NCBI RefSeq assembly: GCF_009728465.1
Contig: NZ_WOCD01000005.1
Location: forward strand, 806,001-870,000
From: Psychrosphaera haliotis
GTDB lineage: Bacteria > Pseudomonadota > Gammaproteobacteria > Enterobacterales > Alteromonadaceae
Direction: 5' to 3'
DNA: 64,000 nucleotides
Shown here: piece after piece, positions 54,278 to 61,977 of the stretch
Layout: each line of letters begins with the position of its first letter
How positions within the stretch are numbered: position 1 is the stretch's first letter
The notes under the pieces: model-generated
Databases searched by the model: none
What the model was told of the DNA's origin: nothing
The model's input: the letters and a program-made list of their open reading frames with translations, nothing else
Program-made: the position numbers and the translations under genes

Positions 54278-54447
54278 ACCTAACTAGCAAAAATAGCAAA
54301 ATCAAAGCGAACACAAGCGAAACCACTGCCGAAAGTAAGCGAAATGGTAGCAAAACAATAAGCAAAATTTCGCTTCCTATAGCAAAACCAATAGGCAAAC
54401 TGCTATGCGAATTCGCTAGCCGTTTCGCTCTAAAGGAGGGACTGTAA
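54274..54447 (+). CDS. 57-residue ORF, translationally coupled to alpA
   Basis: ATG at 54274 overlaps the alpA stop in an ATGA. The frame encodes a basic, Ser/Lys/Asn-rich peptide (MNLTSKNSKIKANTSETTAES...) ending one base before the primase ATG, with that gene's AAAGGAGGG ribosome-binding site inside its last codons. It could be a real small protein, a coupling leader, or a by-product of the repeat array it spans. Confidence 0.55.
   Translation: MNLTSKNSKIKANTSETTAESKRNGSKTISKISLPIAKPIGKLLCEFASRFALKEGL
54285..54430. repeat. Iteron-like array of AGC(A/G)AAA motifs
   Basis: About eleven copies of AGCAAAA or GCGAAA(A/C/T) occur in about 145 bp, in both orientations (for example AGCAAAAAT, AGCGAAACC, AGCGAAATGG, AGCAAAACAA, AAGCAAAATTTCGCTT, TTTCGCTC), with a GCGAATTCGC palindrome. 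The array stands directly before the primase-helicase gene, where P4-like elements and plasmids keep replication origins. It is a candidate origin. Confidence 0.55.
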
Positions 54448-54448
54448 T

Positions 54449-56056
54449 ATGGAACAACATTTCTATGATACGCCGCCGTTAGACGCATATGAAGATGCAA
54501 TATTTTCAGAGACTGAAATCGAAAATCCGAGTTATGTTGAAATAAATCGGGATGATTTGTGCCATTCCGATAACGGAACAGATCGAAATGAAGTGGACAA
54601 AAACGGAAATAATGAACTCGTTAACGGTGCAATTGGCAACATTACAAAGACGGACGAAAATTTACAGTTTATTAACGAATGCATCCGGACAGGTGCGGGT
54701 GTTAAAGACGTTAACGGAACAAGACGAATCGATGCGAATAAAAACGGGTCAATTAACCAAAATGAGGCGGAGTACTCTATTAAGGGTAAGCCACTTAAAA
54801 AAGACGACCTACAAAGATTAGAAAAGCTAAATGAAAAATACACGCACGTTAATGTTGCTGGAAAACATAAGGTCGTTAGCTATGTTCCTTGCCCTGTTGA
54901 TGGAAATAGCTTAAATCTTGAAAGTCTACACGAATTTAAGAACAACTTTTTAGATGAAGATCTAATAAATGGGCTAAATGTGGGCGATGCTTGGTTATCG
55001 TGGAAAGGAAAAAATTATAAACCAGATGGTATAAACTTTTATCCTAACCCTAAGTTATGCCCCAAAACCGTTTTTAATACTTTTAGAGGATTCAAATCTG
55101 AACCGAACGCCGGTGATGTGAGTCCTTTCTTAGATCACATAGAAAAAGTGCTTTGTAACGGTGATATAAAAGCAGCCAAATACGTAATAGGGTTTTTAGC
55201 GCATCTTTTACAACGCCCAGAAGAAAAGCCAAGTGTAGCAATTTTACTTAAGTCAGTTGAAGGCACAGGTAAAGGAACATTTTTTGAGCCAATAAAAAGA
55301 ATACTAGGGACGTTGGCTGTGCAGGTTAATGGTGGTTATCAACTTACTGGTCGATTTAACGGAATAGTAGACTCCAAACTGTTAGTGTTTGCGGATGAAG
55401 TGGATTTAAGAGATCCACGAACGGCAGATAAAATGAAAGGCTTGATAAGTGAACCAAGAGCGACATTAGAAAGAAAAGGCATCGATCCAATTCAAGTTCA
55501 AAATAGCGCACGTTTTATATTTGCTAGTAATCACGACTTTGTACTCAAAGCAGGTTCTAAAGAACGGCGTTATTTGGTTTTGGAACCAGACTCTTCGATA
55601 GCACAAGATAAAGGCTATTTTGATGTGTTATGGCAATGGATCAACAACGATGGGTCTGCACATTTGATGCACTACTTATTAAATTATGATCTAAAAGACT
55701 TCGATCCACGTCGGGCACCATTAACTCAAGCTTTGGTAGAAGAAAAACTCTCGAGCTTATCACCAGTTCAGCAATGGATGTATGAGGAGTTAAACTTATC
55801 TAATCCATTTGAAGGAGCCGTAAGGGTTGATTGTTCAGAATTTACAAAAGCTTGTTTTGATTGGTGTGAAAAGAATGGTTACCCAATGGCTTTGCCATCT
55901 ATACGAAGTTCACTAGGAAAACTTCTAAAGAACATGAAGGTAAAACGACTGGGCCGATCAGATCGAGGTGGTTATTACGAGCTAGATACACCGAAAGAAT
56001 TAAAGCTGAAGTTTGCTAATTTATTGGGGTGCAAATTGGAGGAAGTATTTGATTAA
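54449..56056 (+). CDS. Primase/helicase D5-type replication protein (DUF5906)
   Basis: The 535-residue protein has a superfamily-3-like AAA+ helicase domain: Walker A EGTGKGT (271-277), Walker B LLVFADE (311-317), and FIFASNHDF with Lys/Arg-rich KERRYLVLEPD as sensor and arginine region. The N-terminal 200 residues contain no recognised primase motif. A winged-helix-like tail ends the protein. It very likely initiates replication of the excised island, and the iteron-like array precedes it. The strong AAAGGAGGG is 8 bases from the ATG. Confidence 0.87.
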   Translation: MEQHFYDTPPLDAYEDAIFSETEIENPSYVEINRDDLCHSDNGTDRNEVDKNGNNELVNGAIGNITKTDENLQFINECIRTGAGVKDVNGTRRIDANKNGSINQNEAEYSIKGKPLKKDDLQRLEKLNEKYTHVNVAGKHKVVSYVPCPVDGNSLNLESLHEFKNNFLDEDLINGLNVGDAWLSWKGKNYKPDGINFYPNPKLCPKTVFNTFRGFKSEPNAGDVSPFLDHIEKVLCNGDIKAAKYVIGFLAHLLQRPEEKPSVAILLKSVEGTGKGTFFEPIKRILGTLAVQVNGGYQLTGRFNGIVDSKLLVFADEVDLRDPRTADKMKGLISEPRATLERKGIDPIQVQNSARFIFASNHDFVLKAGSKERRYLVLEPDSSIAQDKGYFDVLWQWINNDGSAHLMHYLLNYDLKDFDPRRAPLTQALVEEKLSSLSPVQQWMYEELNLSNPFEGAVRVDCSEFTKACFDWCEKNGYPMALPSIRSSLGKLLKNMKVKRLGRSDRGGYYELDTPKELKLKFANLLGCKLEEVFD

Positions 56057-56066
56057 ACCTAAACTA

Positions 56067-56106
56067 CCTATACCACCTAATCAATAATTGGGTGAGGTGG
56101 TATAGG
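56067..56106. terminator. Hairpin terminator after the primase-helicase gene
   Basis: CCTATACCACCT (56067-56078) pairs perfectly with AGGTGGTATAGG (56095-56106). It is followed on the plus strand by TTTGATAGGTTTTT. Confidence 0.8.
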
Positions 56107-56165
56107 TTTGATAGGTTTTTAGTGTTTGCTTTATCATGGACCTCTGTAAATAACGGTACTTAGAT

Positions 56166-57002
56166 TTATTTTAGGTTATCAATAAAGTCTCTATGAATAT
56201 AGCCAACTTTAGATTGATTATTAATGAGAATACGTACTTTAATCCAAGTTGTGCCATCGTCGAGTAATACTTGGATTCTCTGTCCATTTTGAATTATTGC
56301 TCTAATTGCTGAGTTTTGTGAGTTTCCTTCCCTAAGCCTGACATTATTACCGGATACAAAATATACCTCTGGTACATTACCTGAGTGAAGAAATTTATTT
56401 GAAGGATTTTGGGTAGCTTGAGGTTCAATAAAAGCACTTAAAAGACCCGCTAAAATCATAAGCATAATAAGCCATCGATAGAAAATTGCATGTCTTGTAG
56501 AACTGTCAACATTTTTGGCTTTAAATAACCAATTTAGACGAATTTTTATAAACATTTCTTTATAGCCAATTGGCAAATGTATAAGGCCTAAAAGTGAAAT
56601 TACTTGAACACTTTGACTTGCTTTACTTATCCCATCAGATAATTTTTCTATCTTTAATAAGGGCTTAATTTTGTTTTCAATTTTCAGAGTTTCATCTACA
56701 GCCGACTTCAAAAATATGTGGTACCAGTATGTGTCCATAAAATGAATTAATTGAGTAACAAAAGCTCCAGCAAACGCAAACAAAACTGCCGCACTTATTT
56801 CAAAACTAAATATTTGTAGAAAAACACTTTTGTGAATAGATAGGCCGATACCGGTTAGAACGGCAGAAAATATTACAATTGCAAACTTTCGCACTTTCAT
56901 GGATACATCATTAAAGTGTTGCTGAACTTGAGTTGATTGTTTCCAAATTTCCACAAGCAAAGTTGCTCTTTCATGTGGCTGTATACTTGACGGTACTCTC
57001 AT
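56166..57002 (-). CDS. Membrane protein with C-terminal SH3-like domain (island cargo)
   Basis: The 278-residue protein has an N-terminal helical stretch, two membrane helices (about 39-58 and 65-87), a charged region including the aromatic run FMDTYWYHIFLKSAV, a third helix (about 173-190), and a C-terminal bacterial SH3 domain (about 208-276; VRLREGNSQNSAIRAIIQNGQRIQVL...WIKVRI). With the helix order it would place the SH3 domain on the opposite side of the membrane from the loop. Helices of this kind recall SLATT-type effectors of defence systems; I cannot confirm membership. It is 46 bp downstream of the HAD gene, same strand. Confidence 0.68.
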   Translation of the reverse strand: MRVPSSIQPHERATLLVEIWKQSTQVQQHFNDVSMKVRKFAIVIFSAVLTGIGLSIHKSVFLQIFSFEISAAVLFAFAGAFVTQLIHFMDTYWYHIFLKSAVDETLKIENKIKPLLKIEKLSDGISKASQSVQVISLLGLIHLPIGYKEMFIKIRLNWLFKAKNVDSSTRHAIFYRWLIMLMILAGLLSAFIEPQATQNPSNKFLHSGNVPEVYFVSGNNVRLREGNSQNSAIRAIIQNGQRIQVLLDDGTTWIKVRILINNQSKVGYIHRDFIDNLK

Positions 57003-57048
57003 TTAAGCTTCCTTGACTAAATTACCGATTGTTCGAGTAAGGTAAGGT

Positions 57049-57919
57049 TCAACGTCTAAAGTCAAATAGGTCAATTAACTGGCTAAATTCGTCAATTTCA
57101 AAATCTGCTTTATGGTGGGCTGCATTTTCTTTCAATTGTTTTTCTCGAGCTACGTCTTTATCTGTCCAATGAGTTACTGACCTTAATAGGTTGTAGTCTT
57201 CTGGTCTAGTGTCAAAATGTAAATTACCATACTTTGCAAATACTGAAGTTACCCCTGCCTCGCGGGCCATATCAATATCTTTTATTTCAGAGTCACCAAT
57301 ATAGACACAATCTGCAGGCATAACATTTGCGTTATCGATAATGTCTAATAAAATTTTGGGATTAGGTTTAAGTTCACCTTCTGGCGTATGTAAAAATTTT
57401 GTATTATTAAAAGTAATATCAGTTCGTTCACTCTCATCAATTGGTAGCGTAGAGTGATCGCTGGGTGAATAGACAGCTTCGATGAAGTAGTCTAACCCTA
57501 ATCTCTGTAATCGATACTTAGTATACCATTGTTTGGATTCGGTATAGGCAATCACCCTAACCCTTTTAGTTTCTCAATGTAGACAGGGTGTCATAAACGC
57601 CTTTATACAATTTCAAATGATTCATTCTATTACTACGCGCTGCATGAATAGCTTCATTTAATGCATGATTGATTCCTTTTGCTGTCCCATACTTGTCTAA
57701 TAGACTAGGTATTTCTTCTAATACAAAAGCATACTCGGCTGTACCGTGCTTTTGATGAATAGGTCTAATTTCACTGATAAGCTGCTTTAGAGGAATCCCA
57801 CTTATCTCTGAAGTTTTATGCAGTAGTGTTTTAAAAGTTGCACACCAAATTTCAAACCAATCGAATAGTGTATTATCAATATCTGTAATTAACACGGATT
57901 TCTTAGTACGTTTTTCCAA
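57049..57919 (-). CDS. HAD-superfamily hydrolase, reading frame interrupted by one base (island cargo)
   Basis: The N-terminal frame has HAD motif I (VLITDIDNTLFDW, nucleophile Asp) and a helical cap. The second frame resumes RVIAYTESKQWYTKYRLQRLGLDYFIEAVYSP (motif II, Thr/Ser) and has Lys in LKPNPKILLD (motif III) and YIGDSEIKDIDMAREAG (motif IV). The break is GTTTC at 57569-57573 on the plus strand; GAAC on the coding strand joins them as LRTKRVRVIAYTES, making about 290 residues. The start is set at TTG 57919, five bases after GGAGG; TTG 57931 is in frame. A phosphatase of unknown substrate, likely co-transcribed with the membrane-SH3 gene. Confidence 0.8.
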
Positions 57920-58068
57920 AGTGTCCTCCAAGATTAAAGCTGATTATATCATTACACATTACACTCTTATGGTTTGAATATAAGTATAGTTTTAACATTG
58001 AGTTAGATATTTTTTAGTGCGACATTATAAATTAGTTAATAGTAAATAAACAATAATAGGTGGTTTTA

Positions 58069-58830
58069 ATGGATTTAAATGAGCTATTCAATCAAGTTTC
58101 TCAACGTATGTTAGTCGATTTTGAGTCTACAAAAACGAGCCTAAAACACTCAGGCTCCAAAGGAGCATCAAACGAGGAAATAGTTAAAAATTTTCTAATT
58201 CAATACTTGCCAAAAGGTCTAGGTATTACGAGTGGCCAAGCAATAGACTCAAATGGAGCAAGCTCTAAGCAGTTGGATATAATTATTTATGATGAATTAA
58301 AAACCCCTGTTTTTTTTCAAACTGCGGATCTGAAAGTTTTACCAATAGAGTGCATTTATGCAGTAATAGAAGTTAAGTCAATGTTAAATAAAAGTGAGCT
58401 AAAAAAATCATATGAAAATATGTTGAGCGTTAAAAAGTTAGAAAAAACTGCTTATTTTAATTCAAATAGTGAAATCCAATCTACTCACAATTTATATGGT
58501 CGTTGTTGGGAAAATTGGCCAGTTGCTCATTTTGTTTTCGCTTTTGATTCAATTGGATTGGAATCATTGGAAGAGTCGTTTCTGGAGCTGCACTCCAATA
58601 GTCAAATCCATCAAAGAATTGATAGTATTTGCATTTTAAAGAAGGGTGTGTTTTTAAATCAAGACATAGATGGGCAACTATCAGCGTTACCTGGACCGAG
58701 TACAATTCTGGCTGTGTCTCATACTAAAAAACCACTATTTCTATTCTATTCGATTATTAGTGTCATATTAAATCAAGCTCAAATGAAACCTTTAAACTTT
58801 CAAAGATACCTGTCTCAAGTAAGATTTTAA
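58069..58830 (+). CDS. DUF6602 nuclease-like protein (island cargo)
   Basis: From ATG 58069 (AGGTGG ribosome-binding site five bases upstream) the protein has 253 residues. It matches the DUF6602 pattern: GASNEEIVKNFLIQYLPKGLGITSGQAIDSNG, QLDIIIYDELKTPVFF, then ECIYAVIEVKSML. The spaced Glu, Asp (QLDIIIYD) and E-x-K (VIEVKS) resemble a PD-(D/E)XK nuclease core. Such proteins are common in genomic islands and defence neighbourhoods. It is divergent from the HAD gene and last before the right att site. Confidence 0.78.
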   Translation: MDLNELFNQVSQRMLVDFESTKTSLKHSGSKGASNEEIVKNFLIQYLPKGLGITSGQAIDSNGASSKQLDIIIYDELKTPVFFQTADLKVLPIECIYAVIEVKSMLNKSELKKSYENMLSVKKLEKTAYFNSNSEIQSTHNLYGRCWENWPVAHFVFAFDSIGLESLEESFLELHSNSQIHQRIDSICILKKGVFLNQDIDGQLSALPGPSTILAVSHTKKPLFLFYSIISVILNQAQMKPLNFQRYLSQVRF

Positions 58831-58860
58831 ATTAATAGAAATAAAATGTATGAATAAAAT

Positions 58861-58884
58861 GCTACAAACCTGCTACAAATACAG
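58861..58884. repeat. Arm-site-like repeats next to the right attachment site
   Basis: GCTACAAAC at 58861 and CTGCTACAAATACAG at 58870-58884. The latter is identical to 50274-50288 and stands at the same distance (60 bp) from its att core. Confidence 0.6.
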
Positions 58885-58929
58885 TTTTTGATATCTTTGT
58901 AAGTGGATACTTACTGGGAGAGTCTTGTA

Positions 58930-58977
58930 AAATGGTGCCCCCTCCCTGACTTGAACAGGGGACCTGCCGATTATGAG
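58930..58977. repeat. Right attachment site (within the intact tRNA gene)
   Basis: 48-bp repeat identical to 50335-50382, covering the tRNA from the anticodon loop to its 3' end and three bases beyond. Confidence 0.93.
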
Positions 58978-59009
58978 TCGGATGCTCTAACCAACTGAGC
59001 TAAGGGGGC
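58933..59009 (-). tRNA. tRNA with CAU anticodon (Met or lysidine-modified Ile2)
   Basis: A 77-nt tRNA on the minus strand: acceptor GCCCCCT with AGGGGGC, D arm GCTC/GAGC, anticodon loop CTCATAA with CAU, T arm CCCTG-TTCAAGT-CAGGG, discriminator A, and an encoded CCA. The anticodon stem has one mismatch at its top pair. CAU can be elongator Met, initiator Met or Ile2; there is no initiator-type mismatch at the acceptor end, so Met elongator or Ile2. It is the island's insertion target, kept intact by the element's own copy. Confidence 0.92.
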
Positions 59010-59084
59010 TTAATGAAGCTCAGGAAGTATAAGCAAAGTTAAATTGCTTGTCACTCCCTGATTTACCTCATTTTAATTGATTGC

Positions 59085-61826
59085 TTAATGTTTAATCAGG
59101 TTTTGACGTGTTCGGCGTATAAATACCAGGCCTAGCACGAGTGTTAACAGACTTGCAGACACGGTACCGCTAACGGTTCCATTATCTGTGGCCTGTGCCA
59201 CGACGTTTAATTTCAGGATTTTTGATGTTGATAAGCCAAAAATGTCAGTGACAGTGAGTCTAACTTCATAGCTACCTACTTCGTCAGCATTGAATAAGGC
59301 TTGCAGTATATTCTCAGACCTTAGGTAAGCTGAGCTTGGCCCTGATAGAATTTCCCATCGGTATGACAGTCTATTTGATTGTTCATCTGTCAGGTTTTTA
59401 ATGCGTGCAGCCATGTTATACATTGAAAAGAGCTCGGCAGAAAATTCAACAGTATCAAAGTTAGGAGCTTGGTTTGATTCATCGTCAAAAACCGTGATTG
59501 TCATTTTTGTATCAGCAATTAAGTCGCTAGGTGTATATGACTCAATTGATAAAACAACTTCTTTTATAGACTCAGAGTCGTTGTCGTCTGCAAGTGAGAT
59601 GGTTATAAACTTATCGCCAAGTTCCCCATCTTCCCAGGTAACGGTATCTTCAATGAGTATTATCTCGTTTTGTGCATTTTCTGCTGTTGACGAGTCTATG
59701 CCAATGGTAATTGAAACTGGCCCAGAGTCCTGTAGCGAACGTGTTAATTTAATTTGCTTTTCAGTTTGCCCATTTACTGCATCAATACCTTCATAAAGCT
59801 CTAGTGTTGAGCTCTCAAAGGCAAATGAACCAACATAAGCCGAACCATCTATAACCCCTTCTGATGAACGATGCTGACCTAATGTTAAGCCACCTTGAAC
59901 ATTAAATAACGTCATCATAAAGCTCTCTTTAGTTTCTAGCTCTGTATCTAATGTTGTTAATACTGAAATTTCTTTAGGCTCTGAATTCCCAGCTTCCCAA
60001 GTTAAGGTACCAGTAGACTCTGTGAAGTCGGAACCATTGGCAGACATTTGTAAACTTCTATAATCTACACTGACGTTGCCGGTAGAGCCATCAACTCGTT
60101 CCACAACAAATGTAACTGATTCACCTTCTTCAGCACCGTACGAAGCTTCGGCAAACTGTACTTTTCCTTGACTCACGTTACGAGTGTCGTCGGTTAAAAT
60201 GTATAACCCTGAGTTAATATCACTTGCTAATATTAGTCCGCTAGGTAAAAACGGATAAACACCCCAAGCGCCATTAAAACTAGTATTGTTACGAATTGGG
60301 AAAGTATCAAAGAAGCCTATCTGCACAGGCTCTTCCGGGTCCGTAATATCTAATACAGTGATGCCTTTTTCATAGTTAGACATGTAATAACGGTTACCAC
60401 GAACATACCCATTATGGTCTATTGCTCCGGTAGGGCCTGTCCATCGACCGACAAGTTTTGGGGTTCTCACATCTTTAACATTAAACACGTACAAGGTTGT
60501 GTTGATGCCATTGTATTGTTCGTCCTGCTCATCGTGCAGGAAAATGTACTGTTTGTCTTCACTCCACCATCCTGAATGCACATACTGTGCATCGGTATAA
60601 GTTGCATGGCCTAATTCTTTGGTTTCGCTAGGTACAGTTTGGTCCCATAAGCGTAATTCATTTTCATTAAAGTCGATAAAAACATCACAGAATGCACCGG
60701 AACGATCACATTGATCTTGCACGCGGTCTCCGGTAATTATCATAGAGGTGCCGTCATGAGAATAGTCAGAACGCGTTTTGTCTCTAGGGATATATTCAGG
60801 GTTTAGTGCAAGAACATTTTCTAATGAATGGCTTCGGTGTGCGCCACCGTAATCAGACGATCCTAATACATGTAACCTTGGAATATAGTCATTAATAGGT
60901 ACGCCCGTAGAATAATCTACGTTTGAAATATATATATTATGTGCACTGCTATTTGTGTAATTTTTTTCAATAAGCTCAGCAGATTCAGGTAACTTGTTTA
61001 AATCAATAATCGCAATACCATCGTTAGCACCGTCAGTAGAAACAAATGCATAGGCAAACCATCTATTGGCGCCCTCGTCGTAGTATTGATAAACCTTAAT
61101 ATCACGCCATGAAGCTAATTGACTGACAATATAACCAACTTCAACAGGCTCAGAAGGCTCAGATATATCAAAAACGACAGTGCCATTTTTAACTCCAATA
61201 ATGGCGTATTCCTTGTTGGTGTTTAAATCTACGTGACCCCATACATCATTTGCAGAAGTTGGTTTTTCAGACATGTTTTCTAGTGGAACATGTGAAACTA
61301 AACTCATGTTATTACATTCAAAGTCACCAGCTACGCCATCAATACAGGTTAAGTTTTGCTGTTGTTTGGTTAATGCTGAAGCGGCTGAAATTTGTGAATT
61401 GAGCTCAGCTTGTTTCTCTTTACTCATGGCTTTAGAATCAGCGTTTGGAACTAAGCCTTTTTCGACAAAAACTTGATGATATTTAGGTGCTACGCCGTGC
61501 ACAAGTGTGACGTTTACCTTAGTGTTTTGAGACTTAAAGCCGTCGGAAGTGGAATAACCACCTTTCACCTTAACAAGTGAGCTAGTGATATAAAAAATAT
61601 CCGATGCGGATTCAATGTAATAGTCACCTGAAGCAACATAAACAACGTCACCTTTATTGGATTGCTCGGCAGCATAACCAATGGTTTTACATGGCGTGGT
61701 GACTTTATCGCATCGCCCCTGGTCTACGCCACTATTTGCAACATATCTAGGTTTGTCGTGTTCTGCATGAGAAAACACAACAAAGCTAATGAAAATGAGT
61801 ATTGTGGCCGATATAAGTTTCAACAT
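59085..61826 (-). CDS. Exported choice-of-anchor-B-type protein with calx-beta modules and C-terminal anchor signal
   Basis: The protein (913 residues from MLKLISA) has a signal peptide (about 1-22), an N-terminal part (RYVANSGVDQGRC...) like a pectate-lyase-type start, then LVIVD-type propeller repeats (IIGVKNGTVVFDISEPSEPVEVGYI, ITVLDITDPEEPVQIGFF) with conserved histidines, two calx-beta-like modules (about 555-780) and a PKD/cadherin-like one. It ends in a short Gly/Ser/Thr motif, a membrane helix and a basic tail (SLLTLVLGLVFIRRTRQ), the layout of a GlyGly-CTERM-like sorting signal, though the glycine pair is not clear. The start is chosen for AAGGAG eight bases upstream of ATG 61826. 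Surface or calcium-bound role is inferred. Confidence 0.82.
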   Translation of the reverse strand: MLKLISATILIFISFVVFSHAEHDKPRYVANSGVDQGRCDKVTTPCKTIGYAAEQSNKGDVVYVASGDYYIESASDIFYITSSLVKVKGGYSTSDGFKSQNTKVNVTLVHGVAPKYHQVFVEKGLVPNADSKAMSKEKQAELNSQISAASALTKQQQNLTCIDGVAGDFECNNMSLVSHVPLENMSEKPTSANDVWGHVDLNTNKEYAIIGVKNGTVVFDISEPSEPVEVGYIVSQLASWRDIKVYQYYDEGANRWFAYAFVSTDGANDGIAIIDLNKLPESAELIEKNYTNSSAHNIYISNVDYSTGVPINDYIPRLHVLGSSDYGGAHRSHSLENVLALNPEYIPRDKTRSDYSHDGTSMIITGDRVQDQCDRSGAFCDVFIDFNENELRLWDQTVPSETKELGHATYTDAQYVHSGWWSEDKQYIFLHDEQDEQYNGINTTLYVFNVKDVRTPKLVGRWTGPTGAIDHNGYVRGNRYYMSNYEKGITVLDITDPEEPVQIGFFDTFPIRNNTSFNGAWGVYPFLPSGLILASDINSGLYILTDDTRNVSQGKVQFAEASYGAEEGESVTFVVERVDGSTGNVSVDYRSLQMSANGSDFTESTGTLTWEAGNSEPKEISVLTTLDTELETKESFMMTLFNVQGGLTLGQHRSSEGVIDGSAYVGSFAFESSTLELYEGIDAVNGQTEKQIKLTRSLQDSGPVSITIGIDSSTAENAQNEIILIEDTVTWEDGELGDKFITISLADDNDSESIKEVVLSIESYTPSDLIADTKMTITVFDDESNQAPNFDTVEFSAELFSMYNMAARIKNLTDEQSNRLSYRWEILSGPSSAYLRSENILQALFNADEVGSYEVRLTVTDIFGLSTSKILKLNVVAQATDNGTVSGTVSASLLTLVLGLVFIRRTRQNLIKH

Positions 61827-61977
61827 TGCAAAAGCTCCTTGTTTCAATATCTTATTATGGACTGCAAATGTTCAATTAATCCACAAATTTAGTATAAAAG
61901 ATAATGCATTTCGGCACGAAACTTGGGTACAATCAAATTCGGCAACAAAATGTATTTGAGCAGTAATAGGAAGTATT

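Larger units (their letters stand above)
50335..58977. mobile_element. 8.6-kb integrative island in a tRNA(CAU) gene
   Basis: The element is bounded by a perfect 48-bp direct repeat (50335-50382 and 58930-58977) that equals the 3' part of the tRNA gene from the anticodon loop to CCA plus three bases. The intact tRNA is on the right. Contents: tyrosine integrase next to the left repeat, a two-helix membrane protein, an unknown protein, AlpA-type regulator, a 57-residue ORF with iteron-like repeats, a primase-helicase, then a membrane-SH3 protein and HAD hydrolase on the other strand and a DUF6602 nuclease-like protein. No capsid, packaging or conjugation genes, so a phage-satellite-like or plasmid-like integrative element is likely. 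Confidence 0.88.

Noticed and set aside
54243-54843. Minus-strand frames of 85 and 103 residues in the alpA/primase region
   Set aside because: They are shadows of the plus-strand genes and repeats, rich in Ser, Leu and Phe from antisense reading, with no start signals.
58481-58705. 74-residue frame opposite the DUF6602 gene
   Set aside because: Shadow frame of a gene with clear domain identity; no ribosome-binding site.
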